DNA of 64,000 bases from NCBI RefSeq assembly GCF_000067165.1, contig NC_010162.1, forward strand, positions 8,315,001-8,379,000, in the 5' to 3' direction. Made by a program: the position numbers and the translations under genes. Below are positions 7,492 through 15,623 of this stretch, one piece after another. Every line of letters begins with the position of its first letter. Position 1 is the first letter of the stretch. The notes under the pieces were generated by a model that worked only from the letters and a program-made list of their open reading frames with translations, was not told where the DNA came from and did not search any database. This stretch comes from Sorangium cellulosum So ce56. Its GTDB lineage: Bacteria > Myxococcota_A > Polyangia > Polyangiales > Polyangiaceae.

Positions 7492-9036
7492 TCAGCGCTC
7501 CAGCATCCTGCCGTAGTGCTCGGCGAGCGCCGTCCCTCCCAGGCGGGAGAAGAAGGAAGAATAGCATATCCAGATCGCCAGCCCGTTCATGTCGTCGAAG
7601 ATCGGCGGGAGATACGGGGGCGGGCGGATGATCCCGTCGGTCACGTGCGCATGGAGGACAGGGACGTCCTCGTGCGCGACCTTCCCCACGAACAAGAAGG
7701 GAATCAGCATCGCCCGATCGTGCTGAATGGCCGCGCGCATGAAGGCGTAGTTGAGGACGATCCCCTTGCAGTAGCAGGCGTCCTTCGTGAACGGCGCCCC
7801 TCCCGCAAGCACGCCGCCGCGGAAGACGCGCCGGGCATTCTGGAAGCACTCGTCTTCTTCGTAACCTTCGGTGCGGTACCACTCGAACACGTCGAGGAAC
7901 GACGCCCCGTCCTCCGCCTTGTCCACCGCGAGGATGCGGTCGTTCAGCTTCTTCGCGCGACGCGGAGTGCTCCTGAAGGTGAGGATCTCCACCAGAACGG
8001 CGAGACCTTCCTGAACCGCCGTGGTGCGCGGAGGCCCTTTCGCGAGCCAGCGCGCCACCGGCTGAGCTTGCCCGTTCAAGCTGGTCGCCACGTGCACCCA
8101 CCCCTCGTGCGCCTCGAGGATGTCGACATCGCTCTTGGCGAACATCGCGCCGCTCCGGATCTTCACGTAGTCGCTGCCGGCGGCGGCGTCCGCGAGGAGC
8201 GAGTCGTCCACCTGCACGCGGATCGACGCGCCGCCGAAGAAGCGGTCGAAGCGGGCGTTCAGATCGAGCGCCGCCATCTCCGCCGTGATCTCCCGCTGCT
8301 GCGACGGGCCGAGCCGCTCACCGCCGATCGCCGTCAGGAGGTCGTAGAGCACGAACCCCATGTCCCGCACGCTCGTCTTTCCGTCTGGCAGCTTGTCCTT
8401 CGGGGATCCGTAGAGCTCGCGGGACAGCGCGTAGAACGCCTTCGTTCCCCGCCCGGTGAGCATGCTCACGACCTTCCGGTACTCGTCCGCCGTCGCGCGG
8501 AGGATCTGGCCGAGCCGATCGCGCTTGCCGAGCTCCCGCTCGGCATCGCGCAGGATCTCCTCGAGCTCGCGCTGCTTGGCCTCCGGGTCGAACCCCAGAT
8601 CGTCCGAGTAGGCGACCTGCGGCAGCTCGCGCTGCTTCGAGCGGAGAAATTGCTCTTCGACGTCCGCCTCCCAGCGGAGCGCCTGGAGGATGCGGATCGG
8701 CCGCTGCGCATCGAGCACGCGCTGAGCCAGCGTCGCGAGGATCTCCTTGTAGGAACGCCACGGCCCGGCGACCGGCGGGAGCGGCGCGTGCGGGATCGGT
8801 CCGTCGTGCAAGCTCAGGGACTCGAGCGGCGCCGAGGGCGCTTCACCGCTCTCCGCGCCGCCTTCCCCAGGGCCGCCCTGGCCGCCGATCGCGGCCGCTC
8901 CCGCGCCGTCCTCCGCCGCGCCAGCGCTGCCGCCGCGCGGCTCGTCCGCCGGCTCGCGCACCTCGATCTCGCGCTGCGCCTCCACGTCCGCCGCGTGCGC
9001 CCCTCTCCTCTCCCGGGCCTCAGAGCTCTGCGCCAT
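7492..9036 (-). CDS. DUF1704/QEGLA-motif metallopeptidase, MATCAP-like (514 aa)
   Basis: The family was long named flavohemoglobin expression-modulating QEGLA motif protein. Here the motif VQEGLAVLVE is at 341-350 and a zinc-binding HExxxH, HEGWVH, at 310-315. The same HExxxH plus downstream glutamate layout is used by the eukaryotic tubulin tyrosine carboxypeptidase MATCAP, so peptidase activity is likely; the bacterial substrate is not known. Residues 1-90 are low-complexity Gly/Ala/Glu and probably disordered; a helical charged region (120-190) precedes the catalytic domain. Cytoplasmic, with no signal peptide. Divergent from the MoxR gene with 130 bp between starts. Confidence 0.85.
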   Translation of the reverse strand: MAQSSEARERRGAHAADVEAQREIEVREPADEPRGGSAGAAEDGAGAAAIGGQGGPGEGGAESGEAPSAPLESLSLHDGPIPHAPLPPVAGPWRSYKEILATLAQRVLDAQRPIRILQALRWEADVEEQFLRSKQRELPQVAYSDDLGFDPEAKQRELEEILRDAERELGKRDRLGQILRATADEYRKVVSMLTGRGTKAFYALSRELYGSPKDKLPDGKTSVRDMGFVLYDLLTAIGGERLGPSQQREITAEMAALDLNARFDRFFGGASIRVQVDDSLLADAAAGSDYVKIRSGAMFAKSDVDILEAHEGWVHVATSLNGQAQPVARWLAKGPPRTTAVQEGLAVLVEILTFRSTPRRAKKLNDRILAVDKAEDGASFLDVFEWYRTEGYEEDECFQNARRVFRGGVLAGGAPFTKDACYCKGIVLNYAFMRAAIQHDRAMLIPFLFVGKVAHEDVPVLHAHVTDGIIRPPPYLPPIFDDMNGLAIWICYSSFFSRLGGTALAEHYGRMLER

Positions 9037-9166
9037 TGCGATCGATTGCTAACACCGGCTCACCTGTCCGAGCAAACCTCCACGGGCCAGGACCAGCGCC
9101 GCGGGGACAGCCGGCTTCGCCGGATCCTTGTCGACATCGCGGCCTCGGGGTACGAGCCCTGCCCGT

Positions 9167-10201
9167 ATGAGCGATCCCGAGCACAGGAACGACGCCGAGA
9201 CGACCGCCGAGGAGGAATCGACCGCCCTCTCGGACGCCGCGCTCCTCGAGCGCACGGCGGAGGGGGCCAGGCGGCTCCGCTCGGCGATCGCGGCGGCGGT
9301 GGTAGGGCAGGACGATGTCGTCGAGGCCATGCTGATCACGCTCGCCGCGCGCGGGCATGCGCTGCTCGTCGGCGTCCCGGGGCTCGCCAAGACGCTGCTC
9401 GTGTCGTCGCTCGCAAGGGCGCTCGACCTCAGCTTCGGGCGCGTCCAGTTCACGCCTGACCTGCTGCCCGCGGACATCACGGGGACCGACGTGCTGCACG
9501 AGCAGCACGGGTCGCGGAGCCTGCGCTTCCAGCCCGGCCCCATCTTCCACAACCTCGTGCTCGCGGACGAGGTGAACCGGACGCCGCCGAAGACGCAGGC
9601 CGCCCTGCTCGAGGCGATGCAGGAGCGCAAGGTGACCGTCGGGACCACCACGCACGCCCTCCCCGACCCGTTCCAGGTGTTCGCGACGCGAAACCCGATC
9701 GAGCAGGAAGGGACCTACCCGCTGCCGGAGGCGCAGCTCGACCGCTTCTTGCTGGAGATCCACGTCACCTACCCGAGCGAGGCCGAGGAGCGCGAGGTGG
9801 CGCGACGGACGACCTCGGGGAAGCCGCCGGCGATCGCGGCGGTGCTCAAGGCGAGAGAGGTGCTGGCGATCGGGCGCCTCGTCCCGAGGATCCCGGTGAC
9901 CGACGAGGCCGTGGACCTCGCGGTGCGCCTCGCCAGGGCGACGCGGCCGGGGGCGGAGCGCGCAGCGCAGGAGGTCCGGGACTACGTGCGCTACGGCGCG
10001 GGGCCGCGCGGGAGCCAGGCGCTCGTGATCGCGGCCAAGGCGCGCGCCGCGCTCCGCGGCGAAGCAGCCGCAGACGTGGACGACGTGAGGGCGTTGCTGA
10101 TCCCGGCGCTGCGGCACCGGATCGTGCTGTCGTACCGCGCCGAGGCGGACGGCGTCCGCGACGTCGACGTGCTGAGCGCCGTGGAGAGATCGGTGCGCTG
10201 A
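9167..10201 (+). CDS. MoxR-family AAA+ ATPase (344 aa)
   Basis: Chaperone-like AAA+ ATPase. Walker A is GVPGLAKT (69-76), Walker B LVLADEVNRTPP (130-141), sensor-1 region VFATRNPIEQEGTYPLPEAQLDRF follows, and the C-terminal lid contains YGAGPRGSQALV. ATG 9167 was chosen because the more upstream in-frame start adds 13 residues with no coding character. MoxR genes usually lie next to DUF58 and von Willebrand A genes; here the next gene is an unrelated convergent phosphatase, so it is an orphan and its client is unknown. Confidence 0.92.
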   Translation: MSDPEHRNDAETTAEEESTALSDAALLERTAEGARRLRSAIAAAVVGQDDVVEAMLITLAARGHALLVGVPGLAKTLLVSSLARALDLSFGRVQFTPDLLPADITGTDVLHEQHGSRSLRFQPGPIFHNLVLADEVNRTPPKTQAALLEAMQERKVTVGTTTHALPDPFQVFATRNPIEQEGTYPLPEAQLDRFLLEIHVTYPSEAEEREVARRTTSGKPPAIAAVLKAREVLAIGRLVPRIPVTDEAVDLAVRLARATRPGAERAAQEVRDYVRYGAGPRGSQALVIAAKARAALRGEAAADVDDVRALLIPALRHRIVLSYRAEADGVRDVDVLSAVERSVR

Positions 10202-10235
10202 GCGGCGCCGCGGCGCGGGCGCCCGTCGACGCCCA

Positions 10236-10763
10236 TCACCGCGCGCGAGGCGCCTGTTGCTGCGCTTCCTTCACCGGCGTGACCGCCTTCATGGCCTTCA
10301 GATCCAGCGCGAAGCGCAGCGTCCCCGGCCCGCGCCCGTCCCAGCTCACCGCGACGACGCCGCTCTTCTTCAGGCTCAGGCCGGCCCAGCCGCCGTCGCC
10401 GAGCAGCGACGTCACCAGCGCCGACAACGAAGGCTCGTGCCCCACCAGCGCCAGCGGCTGAGCCCCCTGGTGCTGCGAGAGCCGGCGAAGGATCTCGGCC
10501 GTGTCGCGCGAGGGAGAGAGCTCGGCGGCCACCGACACCTCGTCGGTCAGCCCGGCGGCATCGGCGATGATCTCCGCGGTCTGCACGGCGCGCACGAGGG
10601 GGCTCGTCCAGATCACCCCAGGACAGCGGTCCTTCTGCTTCGCGAGCCATTTGGCGACGCGCCGGGTCAGCTTGCGCCCCTTGCCCGTCAACCAGCGACC
10701 TGCGTCGCCGAGGTCCGGCGCGTCATCCACGGCATGGCCATGGCGGATGATCAGGATCTCCAT
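10236..10763 (-). CDS. sixA: Phosphohistidine phosphatase SixA-like (175 aa)
   Basis: Histidine phosphatase of the RHG superfamily. The catalytic motif RHGHA is at 7-11, with a second arginine in SPLVRAVQTAEI and the closing histidine in LVGHEPSLSALV. SixA removes phosphate from phosphohistidine, for example on histidine-phosphotransfer proteins. The tail after residue ~155 is Lys/Gln/Ala-rich. AAGG lies about 8 bp before the ATG. A second RHG protein of similar size lies at 52535 in this window. Superfamily assignment is firm; phosphohistidine specificity is inferred from size and family. Confidence 0.85.
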   Translation of the reverse strand: MEILIIRHGHAVDDAPDLGDAGRWLTGKGRKLTRRVAKWLAKQKDRCPGVIWTSPLVRAVQTAEIIADAAGLTDEVSVAAELSPSRDTAEILRRLSQHQGAQPLALVGHEPSLSALVTSLLGDGGWAGLSLKKSGVVAVSWDGRGPGTLRFALDLKAMKAVTPVKEAQQQAPRAR

Positions 10764-10843
10764 GAGCTGACCTTAGCCCGGACGAGCGCCAGCCGGGGAG
10801 CGCCGCGCGCGCGAAAGAGGCGGCGGCGCCACCTCGGCGCCCA

Positions 10844-12793
10844 TCAGAACTCGCACTGATGGGTCGCATCGTTGCAGTGCGAGCCCGGCGCCACGAAGGG
10901 ACAGATGCTCCCGCGGAAGTTCTCGCACGGAAATCCGCAGGTGAATGAGGTGTGCGTGTAGCAGCGCTGCCCCTCGTCGCAATCGGCATCGGAGGCGCAT
11001 CGGCAGTTGAAATCGTCCGGGAACCCGTTCCCGTTTTCATCAAGGCCGTTGCAGCACTCGGTCACGTAGACGTCGCTCGCGCTGCAGTCCTCGTCGGCGC
11101 AGTCCAGCGCGCCGTCGCAGTCGTTGTCGATCCCGTCGGTGCACGCGGCGGTCCCGAACTCGGGGCCAGGCGCGGCGCCGTTCGCGCAGCTCCGGCATGA
11201 GCCGAAGGTGGCGCAGCCGGGATCAGCGCAGTCGACGTAGTGATCGCCGTCGTTGTCGAGGTCGTCGTCACAGATCTCGCGCGGGTTCGGGGCGATCTCG
11301 ACGTTGAGCACGAAGGGGCCCTCGTTCGGTCCGCTCGCGGGATCGATCGTGAAGCCGTCGAGGAAGACGAAATAGGTGCCGGGGTACAGGATGCTGAAAT
11401 CGAGCAGGGAGGCCCGCGAGCCGCCGCTGTCGTCGTCGCAGCCGATCTCCCGGCCGGAGTTGCAGACGCCCGTGCGGACGTAGAGCGCCGTGTCGAAGGC
11501 CGACCCGCGCGAGTCGACACGCACGCGCGACGGCGCGGTGAGCACGAAGAAGAAGACCGCCTCGCCGGCGTCGCCGCCGCACTCACCCCGGGTCTCGCTC
11601 ACGTGCCCGGTGGTGTCCCCCGTGTAGGTGCCAGTCCCGGGGATGCGCTTCGGCGACAGGCAGTTGGCCTGCTCGAGCACGCACACCGGGCTGCTCGCGC
11701 AGTCCGGGTCCTGGCAGTCGACCAGGGCGTCGCCGTCGTCGTCGACGTGGTTGTTGCACCGCTCCGGCGTCGGCTCGCAGTTCGGCGCGAAGGCGCAGGC
11801 GCTGTCCGCGCAGTCGACGCGCTCGTCGCAGTTGTTGTCGACGCCGTCGTCGCAGATCTCCGGCACGCAGCGCGCGCAGGCCGGCGCGGAGACGCACTGC
11901 GGATCCGCGCAGTCGACGCGCCCGTCGCAGTCGTTGTCGGCGCCGTCCTCGCACCGCTCCGGCGAGCCGGGCGGCTCGCACGCGCAAGGGAAGATGCCGC
12001 GGCAGTCCGGATCGCCGCAGTCGACGAGGAGATCGCAGTCGTCATCCTCGCGGTTGTCGCAGCGCTCGCGCCGGGAGCTGCAGGCGCAGAGCGGCTCGGA
12101 GGCGCAGTCGGCGTCGTCGCAGTCGAAGGCGAGATCGCAGTCGTCATCGACGCCGTTGCCGCACTTCCCGGCCTCCGAGGTGGAGCAGCCGCAGGCCGGC
12201 GTTCCAGAGCAGTCCGCGTCGAAGCAGTCGACGATCGTGTCGCAGTCGTCGTCGACGCCGTTCTGACAGCGCTCGCCGGCAGGGCTCGGGGTGCAGCCGC
12301 AGATCTCCCCCCCTGCGCAGGCGGGATCGAAGCAGTCGCTGACGCCGTTGCAGTCGTTGTCCGCGGCGTCCGTGCAGATCTCCGGCGCGCCCGGGAAGAC
12401 GGACGGGTTGAGGTCGTTGCAGTCGCTCCCGCCGCAGAACGTCGGGCCGACGCCGTCCCGATCGTCGTCGCGGGGGCGGTGGTCGCAGCGCCCGCCTGCG
12501 CAGTCGTCGCTCGTGCAGTCGTCGCCGTCGTCACAGTCCGTGGGGCCGCCGCACGCGTCGAAGCCTCCGACGCCCTCGCCTCCGTTCGATGAGGTCGACA
12601 TGCTGCCGCTCGTCGCGCCACCGAAGCCGCCCCCTCCAGCGCTGGTGTTCGAGAGGTCGGGGAGGCTCGTCCGGCCGCACGCTCCCGCCAGGGCGCCGAG
12701 CGCCGCCCATGCGCCGAGCGCGATGAGGTACCGTCGAATCCGGGAAGGCCGCGGAAGCGCCCCCTCGACCCACGCTGAAGAGCCCGGCTTCAT
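10844..12793 (-). CDS. MopE-type metal-binding-motif lipoprotein with nine Cys/Asp repeats (649 aa)
   Basis: Signal sequence and lipobox LGALAGAC give a lipidated Cys39. A Ser/Gly linker follows, then a MopE-type segment (SDCNDLNPSVFPGAPEIC) and nine copies of a ~22-30-residue unit of the form C-x-(D/N)-G-x-D-(N/D)-D-C-D-xxxDC-x-D-x-C. Repeats 1-7 precede and repeats 8-9 follow a beta-sandwich-like insert of about 110 residues (FFFVLTAPSRVRVDSRGSAFDTAL...). The family is secreted and thought to bind Cu or Ca through its Asp/Cys units. Two more cysteine clusters close the protein. Single-gene unit with its own likely promoter; role on the myxobacterial surface unknown. Confidence 0.85.
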   Translation of the reverse strand: MKPGSSAWVEGALPRPSRIRRYLIALGAWAALGALAGACGRTSLPDLSNTSAGGGGFGGATSGSMSTSSNGGEGVGGFDACGGPTDCDDGDDCTSDDCAGGRCDHRPRDDDRDGVGPTFCGGSDCNDLNPSVFPGAPEICTDAADNDCNGVSDCFDPACAGGEICGCTPSPAGERCQNGVDDDCDTIVDCFDADCSGTPACGCSTSEAGKCGNGVDDDCDLAFDCDDADCASEPLCACSSRRERCDNREDDDCDLLVDCGDPDCRGIFPCACEPPGSPERCEDGADNDCDGRVDCADPQCVSAPACARCVPEICDDGVDNNCDERVDCADSACAFAPNCEPTPERCNNHVDDDGDALVDCQDPDCASSPVCVLEQANCLSPKRIPGTGTYTGDTTGHVSETRGECGGDAGEAVFFFVLTAPSRVRVDSRGSAFDTALYVRTGVCNSGREIGCDDDSGGSRASLLDFSILYPGTYFVFLDGFTIDPASGPNEGPFVLNVEIAPNPREICDDDLDNDGDHYVDCADPGCATFGSCRSCANGAAPGPEFGTAACTDGIDNDCDGALDCADEDCSASDVYVTECCNGLDENGNGFPDDFNCRCASDADCDEGQRCYTHTSFTCGFPCENFRGSICPFVAPGSHCNDATHQCEF

Positions 12794-12840
12794 CTCACAC
12801 CCTCTCGCGCCGGCCGCACGGTGCCTGCGCTTCGGTCCAC

Positions 12841-12869
12841 TTTACAACCCCGAGTTTCCAGGAAAGCAA
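12841..12869 (-). promoter_or_regulatory. Probable sigma-70-type promoter of the Cys-rich lipoprotein gene
   Basis: On the minus strand TTGCTT (12869-12864) and TGTAAA (12846-12841) are separated by 17 bp. The start codon is about 48 bp downstream, with AGAGGG as a Shine-Dalgarno sequence. This is a match by eye to the housekeeping consensus. Confidence 0.4.
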
Positions 12870-12967
12870 GTTCCGATCCGTTGGCGCTGTCCGGTCGGCG
12901 AGGCGTTGATCTGGAGCGCTCTTCCTCGCTCTGCGCGGTCGGACCGAGCAGCTGCCAGGGCTGCTCA

Positions 12968-13001
12968 CGAGCCGGCCTGCTCGCCGAGCCGGCCTGCTCG
13001 C
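12968..13001. repeat. Perfect 17-bp tandem duplication
   Basis: The unit CGAGCCGGCCTGCTCGC occurs twice head to tail (12968-12984 and 12985-13001) in the 256-bp gap between the Cys-rich lipoprotein gene and the small membrane protein gene. Each copy is partly self-complementary. No other feature is evident in this gap apart from the promoter noted above. Confidence 0.8.
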
Positions 13002-13049
13002 GCCACGGGATCAGTTGCGGGTCGGAGCATCCGCGTGTAACGAGGGCCG

Positions 13050-13247
13050 GTGGGCGCGCAGCTCCAGATCGAGTACGAGCGGCCGCCTCCTGGTCTTCAG
13101 CGCGGGCGTTACCCTGCGCCACAATGGGTCATCCTGGGGATCGGCGCCGCGGTGGTGCTCATCGCAGCCGCCGTCCTGATCTGGCGAGCGCGACGCGCCT
13201 TCAGCGCACGCGGGCGAGGCGGACCGCGCTCCTCGAGACGAGCGTGA
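13050..13247 (+). CDS. Small single-pass membrane protein (65 aa), hypothetical
   Basis: Short frame from a GTG start with one strong transmembrane helix, WVILGIGAAVVLIAAAVLIW, at about 26-45, followed by a positively charged RARRAF stretch and an Arg/Ser tail. The charges predict a periplasmic N-terminus and cytoplasmic tail. No Shine-Dalgarno sequence is obvious and I recognise no family. The clean helix with flanking arginines argues for a real gene in this otherwise empty region, but it could be chance. Confidence 0.45.
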   Translation: MGAQLQIEYERPPPGLQRGRYPAPQWVILGIGAAVVLIAAAVLIWRARRAFSARGRGGPRSSRRA

Positions 13248-13490
13248 TGGGAAACGGGAAACCAGGCGATCACTTCAGGGGGAGGAGGAATGATCGACCG
13301 CGGTGCGATCGCGGGTTGACACCGAGCGGACCGGACCGGTAGGCACCATAGAGGGATGCGCACCCGGTCGGCCGATGTAGAGAGCCGACCGAGCGCGCGA
13401 CGAGCCTGCAACAGCCGGGGCCCAGAGACGCGGCCCCAATGAGGCCCTTTGGGTCCTGATGAACGCCGCGCAACCGCGGCCCGTGGATAC

Positions 13491-14090
13491 ATGGCACCGA
13501 TCGAACGTGGCGTTGAGCTTGTGCATCGCGTGATCGCGCAACTGAAGAAGCGCCCTTCCAGCCATACCGCCGTGGGAGCGAGCCAGGCGGCTCTCGATGC
13601 GCTCGAGTCGAGGCTGATGGTCGAGCTGCCGCCCACGCTGCGGGCGTTCCTCGAGTTCGATTTCACGCTCGATAGCCTGGGCCCGCGTTTCAAGGGGCGG
13701 CATCGCTTCGGCCAGGACCCGTCGGCGCCTCGACCGAAGCTCACCTCGGTCCGCAAGCTGGCCGAGGCGAAGACCGACCTCGGCTGGACCGAATCGCGAC
13801 TCCGGGCCAAGGTCGTGAGGCTGCCCAACCTCCCCGGTCAGCCATGGAACGCGCTCTACCTCGGGGAGGCCAGGCGGGACGGCGAGCTCGTCATCCTCGG
13901 CCTCGACAACGAGGACACGAACGTCCGGGTCTTCCCGCGCTACACCGCGTTCGACCTGTACCTCGCCGAGCAGTGCGGCCTCATCAAGCTGCGCGAAGCG
14001 CAGCGGCTCGAGGACCTCGAGTCGCACGTGGCGCTCAACCCCGAGCTCGGGACCGCCGAAGAGGACGACGAGGGCGACACGGAGTATTGA
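13491..14090 (+). CDS. SMI1/KNR4 (SUKH)-like protein (199 aa)
   Basis: The N-terminal part has the order expected of SUKH proteins: a helix (VELVHRVIAQLKKR), then ALESRLMVELPPTLRAFLEFDF, which resembles the family's LP-x-x-x-x-F-L signature, and later FDLYLAEQCGLIKL as the closing helix. SUKH proteins are often immunity proteins of contact-dependent toxins, but many bacterial ones stand alone, and there is no toxin gene beside this one. The C-terminus is strongly acidic (EEDDEGDTEY). ATG 13491 is preferred over an upstream in-frame start whose codons look non-coding. Confidence 0.65.
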   Translation: MAPIERGVELVHRVIAQLKKRPSSHTAVGASQAALDALESRLMVELPPTLRAFLEFDFTLDSLGPRFKGRHRFGQDPSAPRPKLTSVRKLAEAKTDLGWTESRLRAKVVRLPNLPGQPWNALYLGEARRDGELVILGLDNEDTNVRVFPRYTAFDLYLAEQCGLIKLREAQRLEDLESHVALNPELGTAEEDDEGDTEY

Positions 14091-14155
14091 TCGCGCGGCC
14101 GCGACGCCCTCCCCCTGGCGCCGCTCGGCCGTGAACGACGTCCGTGACGAACGCG

Positions 14156-15193
14156 ATGGCTGCCGGTGCAGGAGCGCTCCACTTCCGTTTCCGGGTGGAC
14201 GACGGCGACCCTCGTGACCGGCTCGACAAGCTCGTCGTCCACCTGCTCGAGCGCGCCGGCCATGCGGCCTCCCGCGCGGCGGTGCAGCGGTGGATCGCCG
14301 CCGGTCGGGTCCTCGTCGACGGGGAGCCCGCGCGCGCGTCGGTGGCGGTGCGCGCAAGCGCGCTGGTCGAGGTCCGCCCCGAAGAGCCGTCGCCCTCGCC
14401 CACCGCGGCCGAGCCCGACGTGGTCATCCCGGTGGTGTACGAGGATGAGCACCTGCTCGTCATCGACAAACCTGCCGGGCTCGTCGTGCATCCGGCCCGC
14501 GGCCACGCGTCCGGCACGCTGGTCAACGGGCTGCTCGCCCTGCCCGGGTTCGCCCTGGCGCCCGCCGATCCGCGCGATCCCATGGGCCATGTCCGCCCGG
14601 GGATCGTGCACAGGCTCGACCGAGGGACGAGCGGCCTGCTCGTCGTGGCGAAGGACGAGCCCACCCGCGAGGCGCTGAAAGATCGGTTCGCCAGGCACGC
14701 GATCGAGCGCGAGTACGCCGCGATCGTCGCCGGCGAGGCGCGAGACGCCACCTACGACACGCTCCACGGCCGGCACCCGACCGACAGGCTCCGGTTCACG
14801 TCGTGGATCCGCGGCGGCGCCGGCGCGCCCGGATCACACGTCGCCGCGCCGCGCCGCGCCGTGACGCACGTCCGCGTGATCGAGCGGCTCGGCGACGCGG
14901 CGACCGTCGTCGCGTGCTCGCTCGAGACGGGCCGCACCCACCAGATCCGGGTGCACCTCGCCGAGCGCGGCAGGACACCCGTCCTCGGAGACCCCCTCTA
15001 CGGCAAGCCGCCGAAGAAGCCGGCGGTACGGGCGATCGCGGAGGAGCTGGGCCGGCAAGCCCTCCACGCGCGCGTGCTCGGGTTCATCCACCCCGCCACG
15101 CAAAAGCCCGTCCGCTGGGAGAGCGCGCTGCCAGCGGACATGCGCAAGGCGCTCGACCAGCTGCGGGCGCTCGCTACCAGATCTTCGATTTGA
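14156..15193 (+). CDS. rluD: RluA-family pseudouridine synthase, RluD-like (345 aa)
   Basis: Modifies uridines in 23S rRNA or another structured RNA. An S4 RNA-binding domain is at ~20-75 (SRAAVQRWIAAGRVLVDG) and the synthase domain follows. The catalytic aspartate is Asp155 in VHRLDRGTSGLLVVAK; LETGRTHQIRVHLAERG and LGDPLYG are the other family motifs. The S4 plus synthase order and length match RluD/RluC; RluD is the best guess but not proven. The start is either ATG 14156 or GTG 14144; neither has a clear Shine-Dalgarno sequence. Its 3' end overlaps the convergent small gene by 20 bp. Confidence 0.9.
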   Translation: MAAGAGALHFRFRVDDGDPRDRLDKLVVHLLERAGHAASRAAVQRWIAAGRVLVDGEPARASVAVRASALVEVRPEEPSPSPTAAEPDVVIPVVYEDEHLLVIDKPAGLVVHPARGHASGTLVNGLLALPGFALAPADPRDPMGHVRPGIVHRLDRGTSGLLVVAKDEPTREALKDRFARHAIEREYAAIVAGEARDATYDTLHGRHPTDRLRFTSWIRGGAGAPGSHVAAPRRAVTHVRVIERLGDAATVVACSLETGRTHQIRVHLAERGRTPVLGDPLYGKPPKKPAVRAIAEELGRQALHARVLGFIHPATQKPVRWESALPADMRKALDQLRALATRSSI

Positions 15194-15437
15194 TGTGGCC
15201 CTTGGACTTGATGAGGATGTCGACGAGGGCGCGGTCGTAGAAGTTCTTCTGGTAGAGGTCCGGCGAGACGCGGCTCTTGTAGAGGGCGCGCCCTTCCTCG
15301 ATCTCTTCGGACAAGACCGTGAAGAGGTCATCCTGCTGGATGCCCTGCACGATCTTCTCCTCGTTGTAGAGCGAGAGATCGCTCGCGATGGCGCGCGCGA
15401 GGCGGCGCGCCGCCTCTTCCGTTTCAATCAAGGGCAT
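15174..15437 (-). CDS. Conserved small hypothetical protein (87 aa)
   Basis: Charged, mostly helical protein with no signal or membrane segment: EEAARRLARAIASDLSLYNE, then IQQDDLFTVLSEEIEEGRALYKSR, then Tyr-rich PDLYQKNFYDRALVDILI. A strong Shine-Dalgarno sequence GGAGGAG lies 7 bp before the ATG, which makes it a convincing gene. The last 20 bp overlap the convergent pseudouridine synthase gene. I believe similar proteins occur in other deltaproteobacteria, but I know of no function. Confidence 0.75.
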   Translation of the reverse strand: MPLIETEEAARRLARAIASDLSLYNEEKIVQGIQQDDLFTVLSEEIEEGRALYKSRVSPDLYQKNFYDRALVDILIKSKGHIKSKIW

Positions 15438-15623
15438 CCGTCTCTCCTCCAGGTTCGCCAGCCGGGGGCACGCGCTCCCGAGCCGACGGGGGCCTAGGAT
15501 GCAGCAGCCCAGGCGGCGCTGTCAAAGTAGCTCGTCGTCCGACGACCCGCCCCCCCACCCGCGCGGCGGCGCGAGGGGCGCGGCGCGCATGTGGGGGGTC
15601 GCGCCGGGCGCGCCGGCGGCAGG

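Noticed and set aside
7516..9459. 647-codon plus-strand frame opposite the QEGLA peptidase
   Set aside because: Its translation is Arg/Gly/His-rich without domains; the minus strand has conserved motifs.
12790..13122. 110-codon minus-strand frame before the Cys-rich lipoprotein
   Set aside because: It overlaps the likely promoter and the opposite-strand small membrane protein, and has no recognisable character.
13491..14090. SUKH-like protein as part of a toxin-immunity pair
   Set aside because: No polymorphic toxin, RHS or secretion gene is nearby, so the immunity role is not supported.
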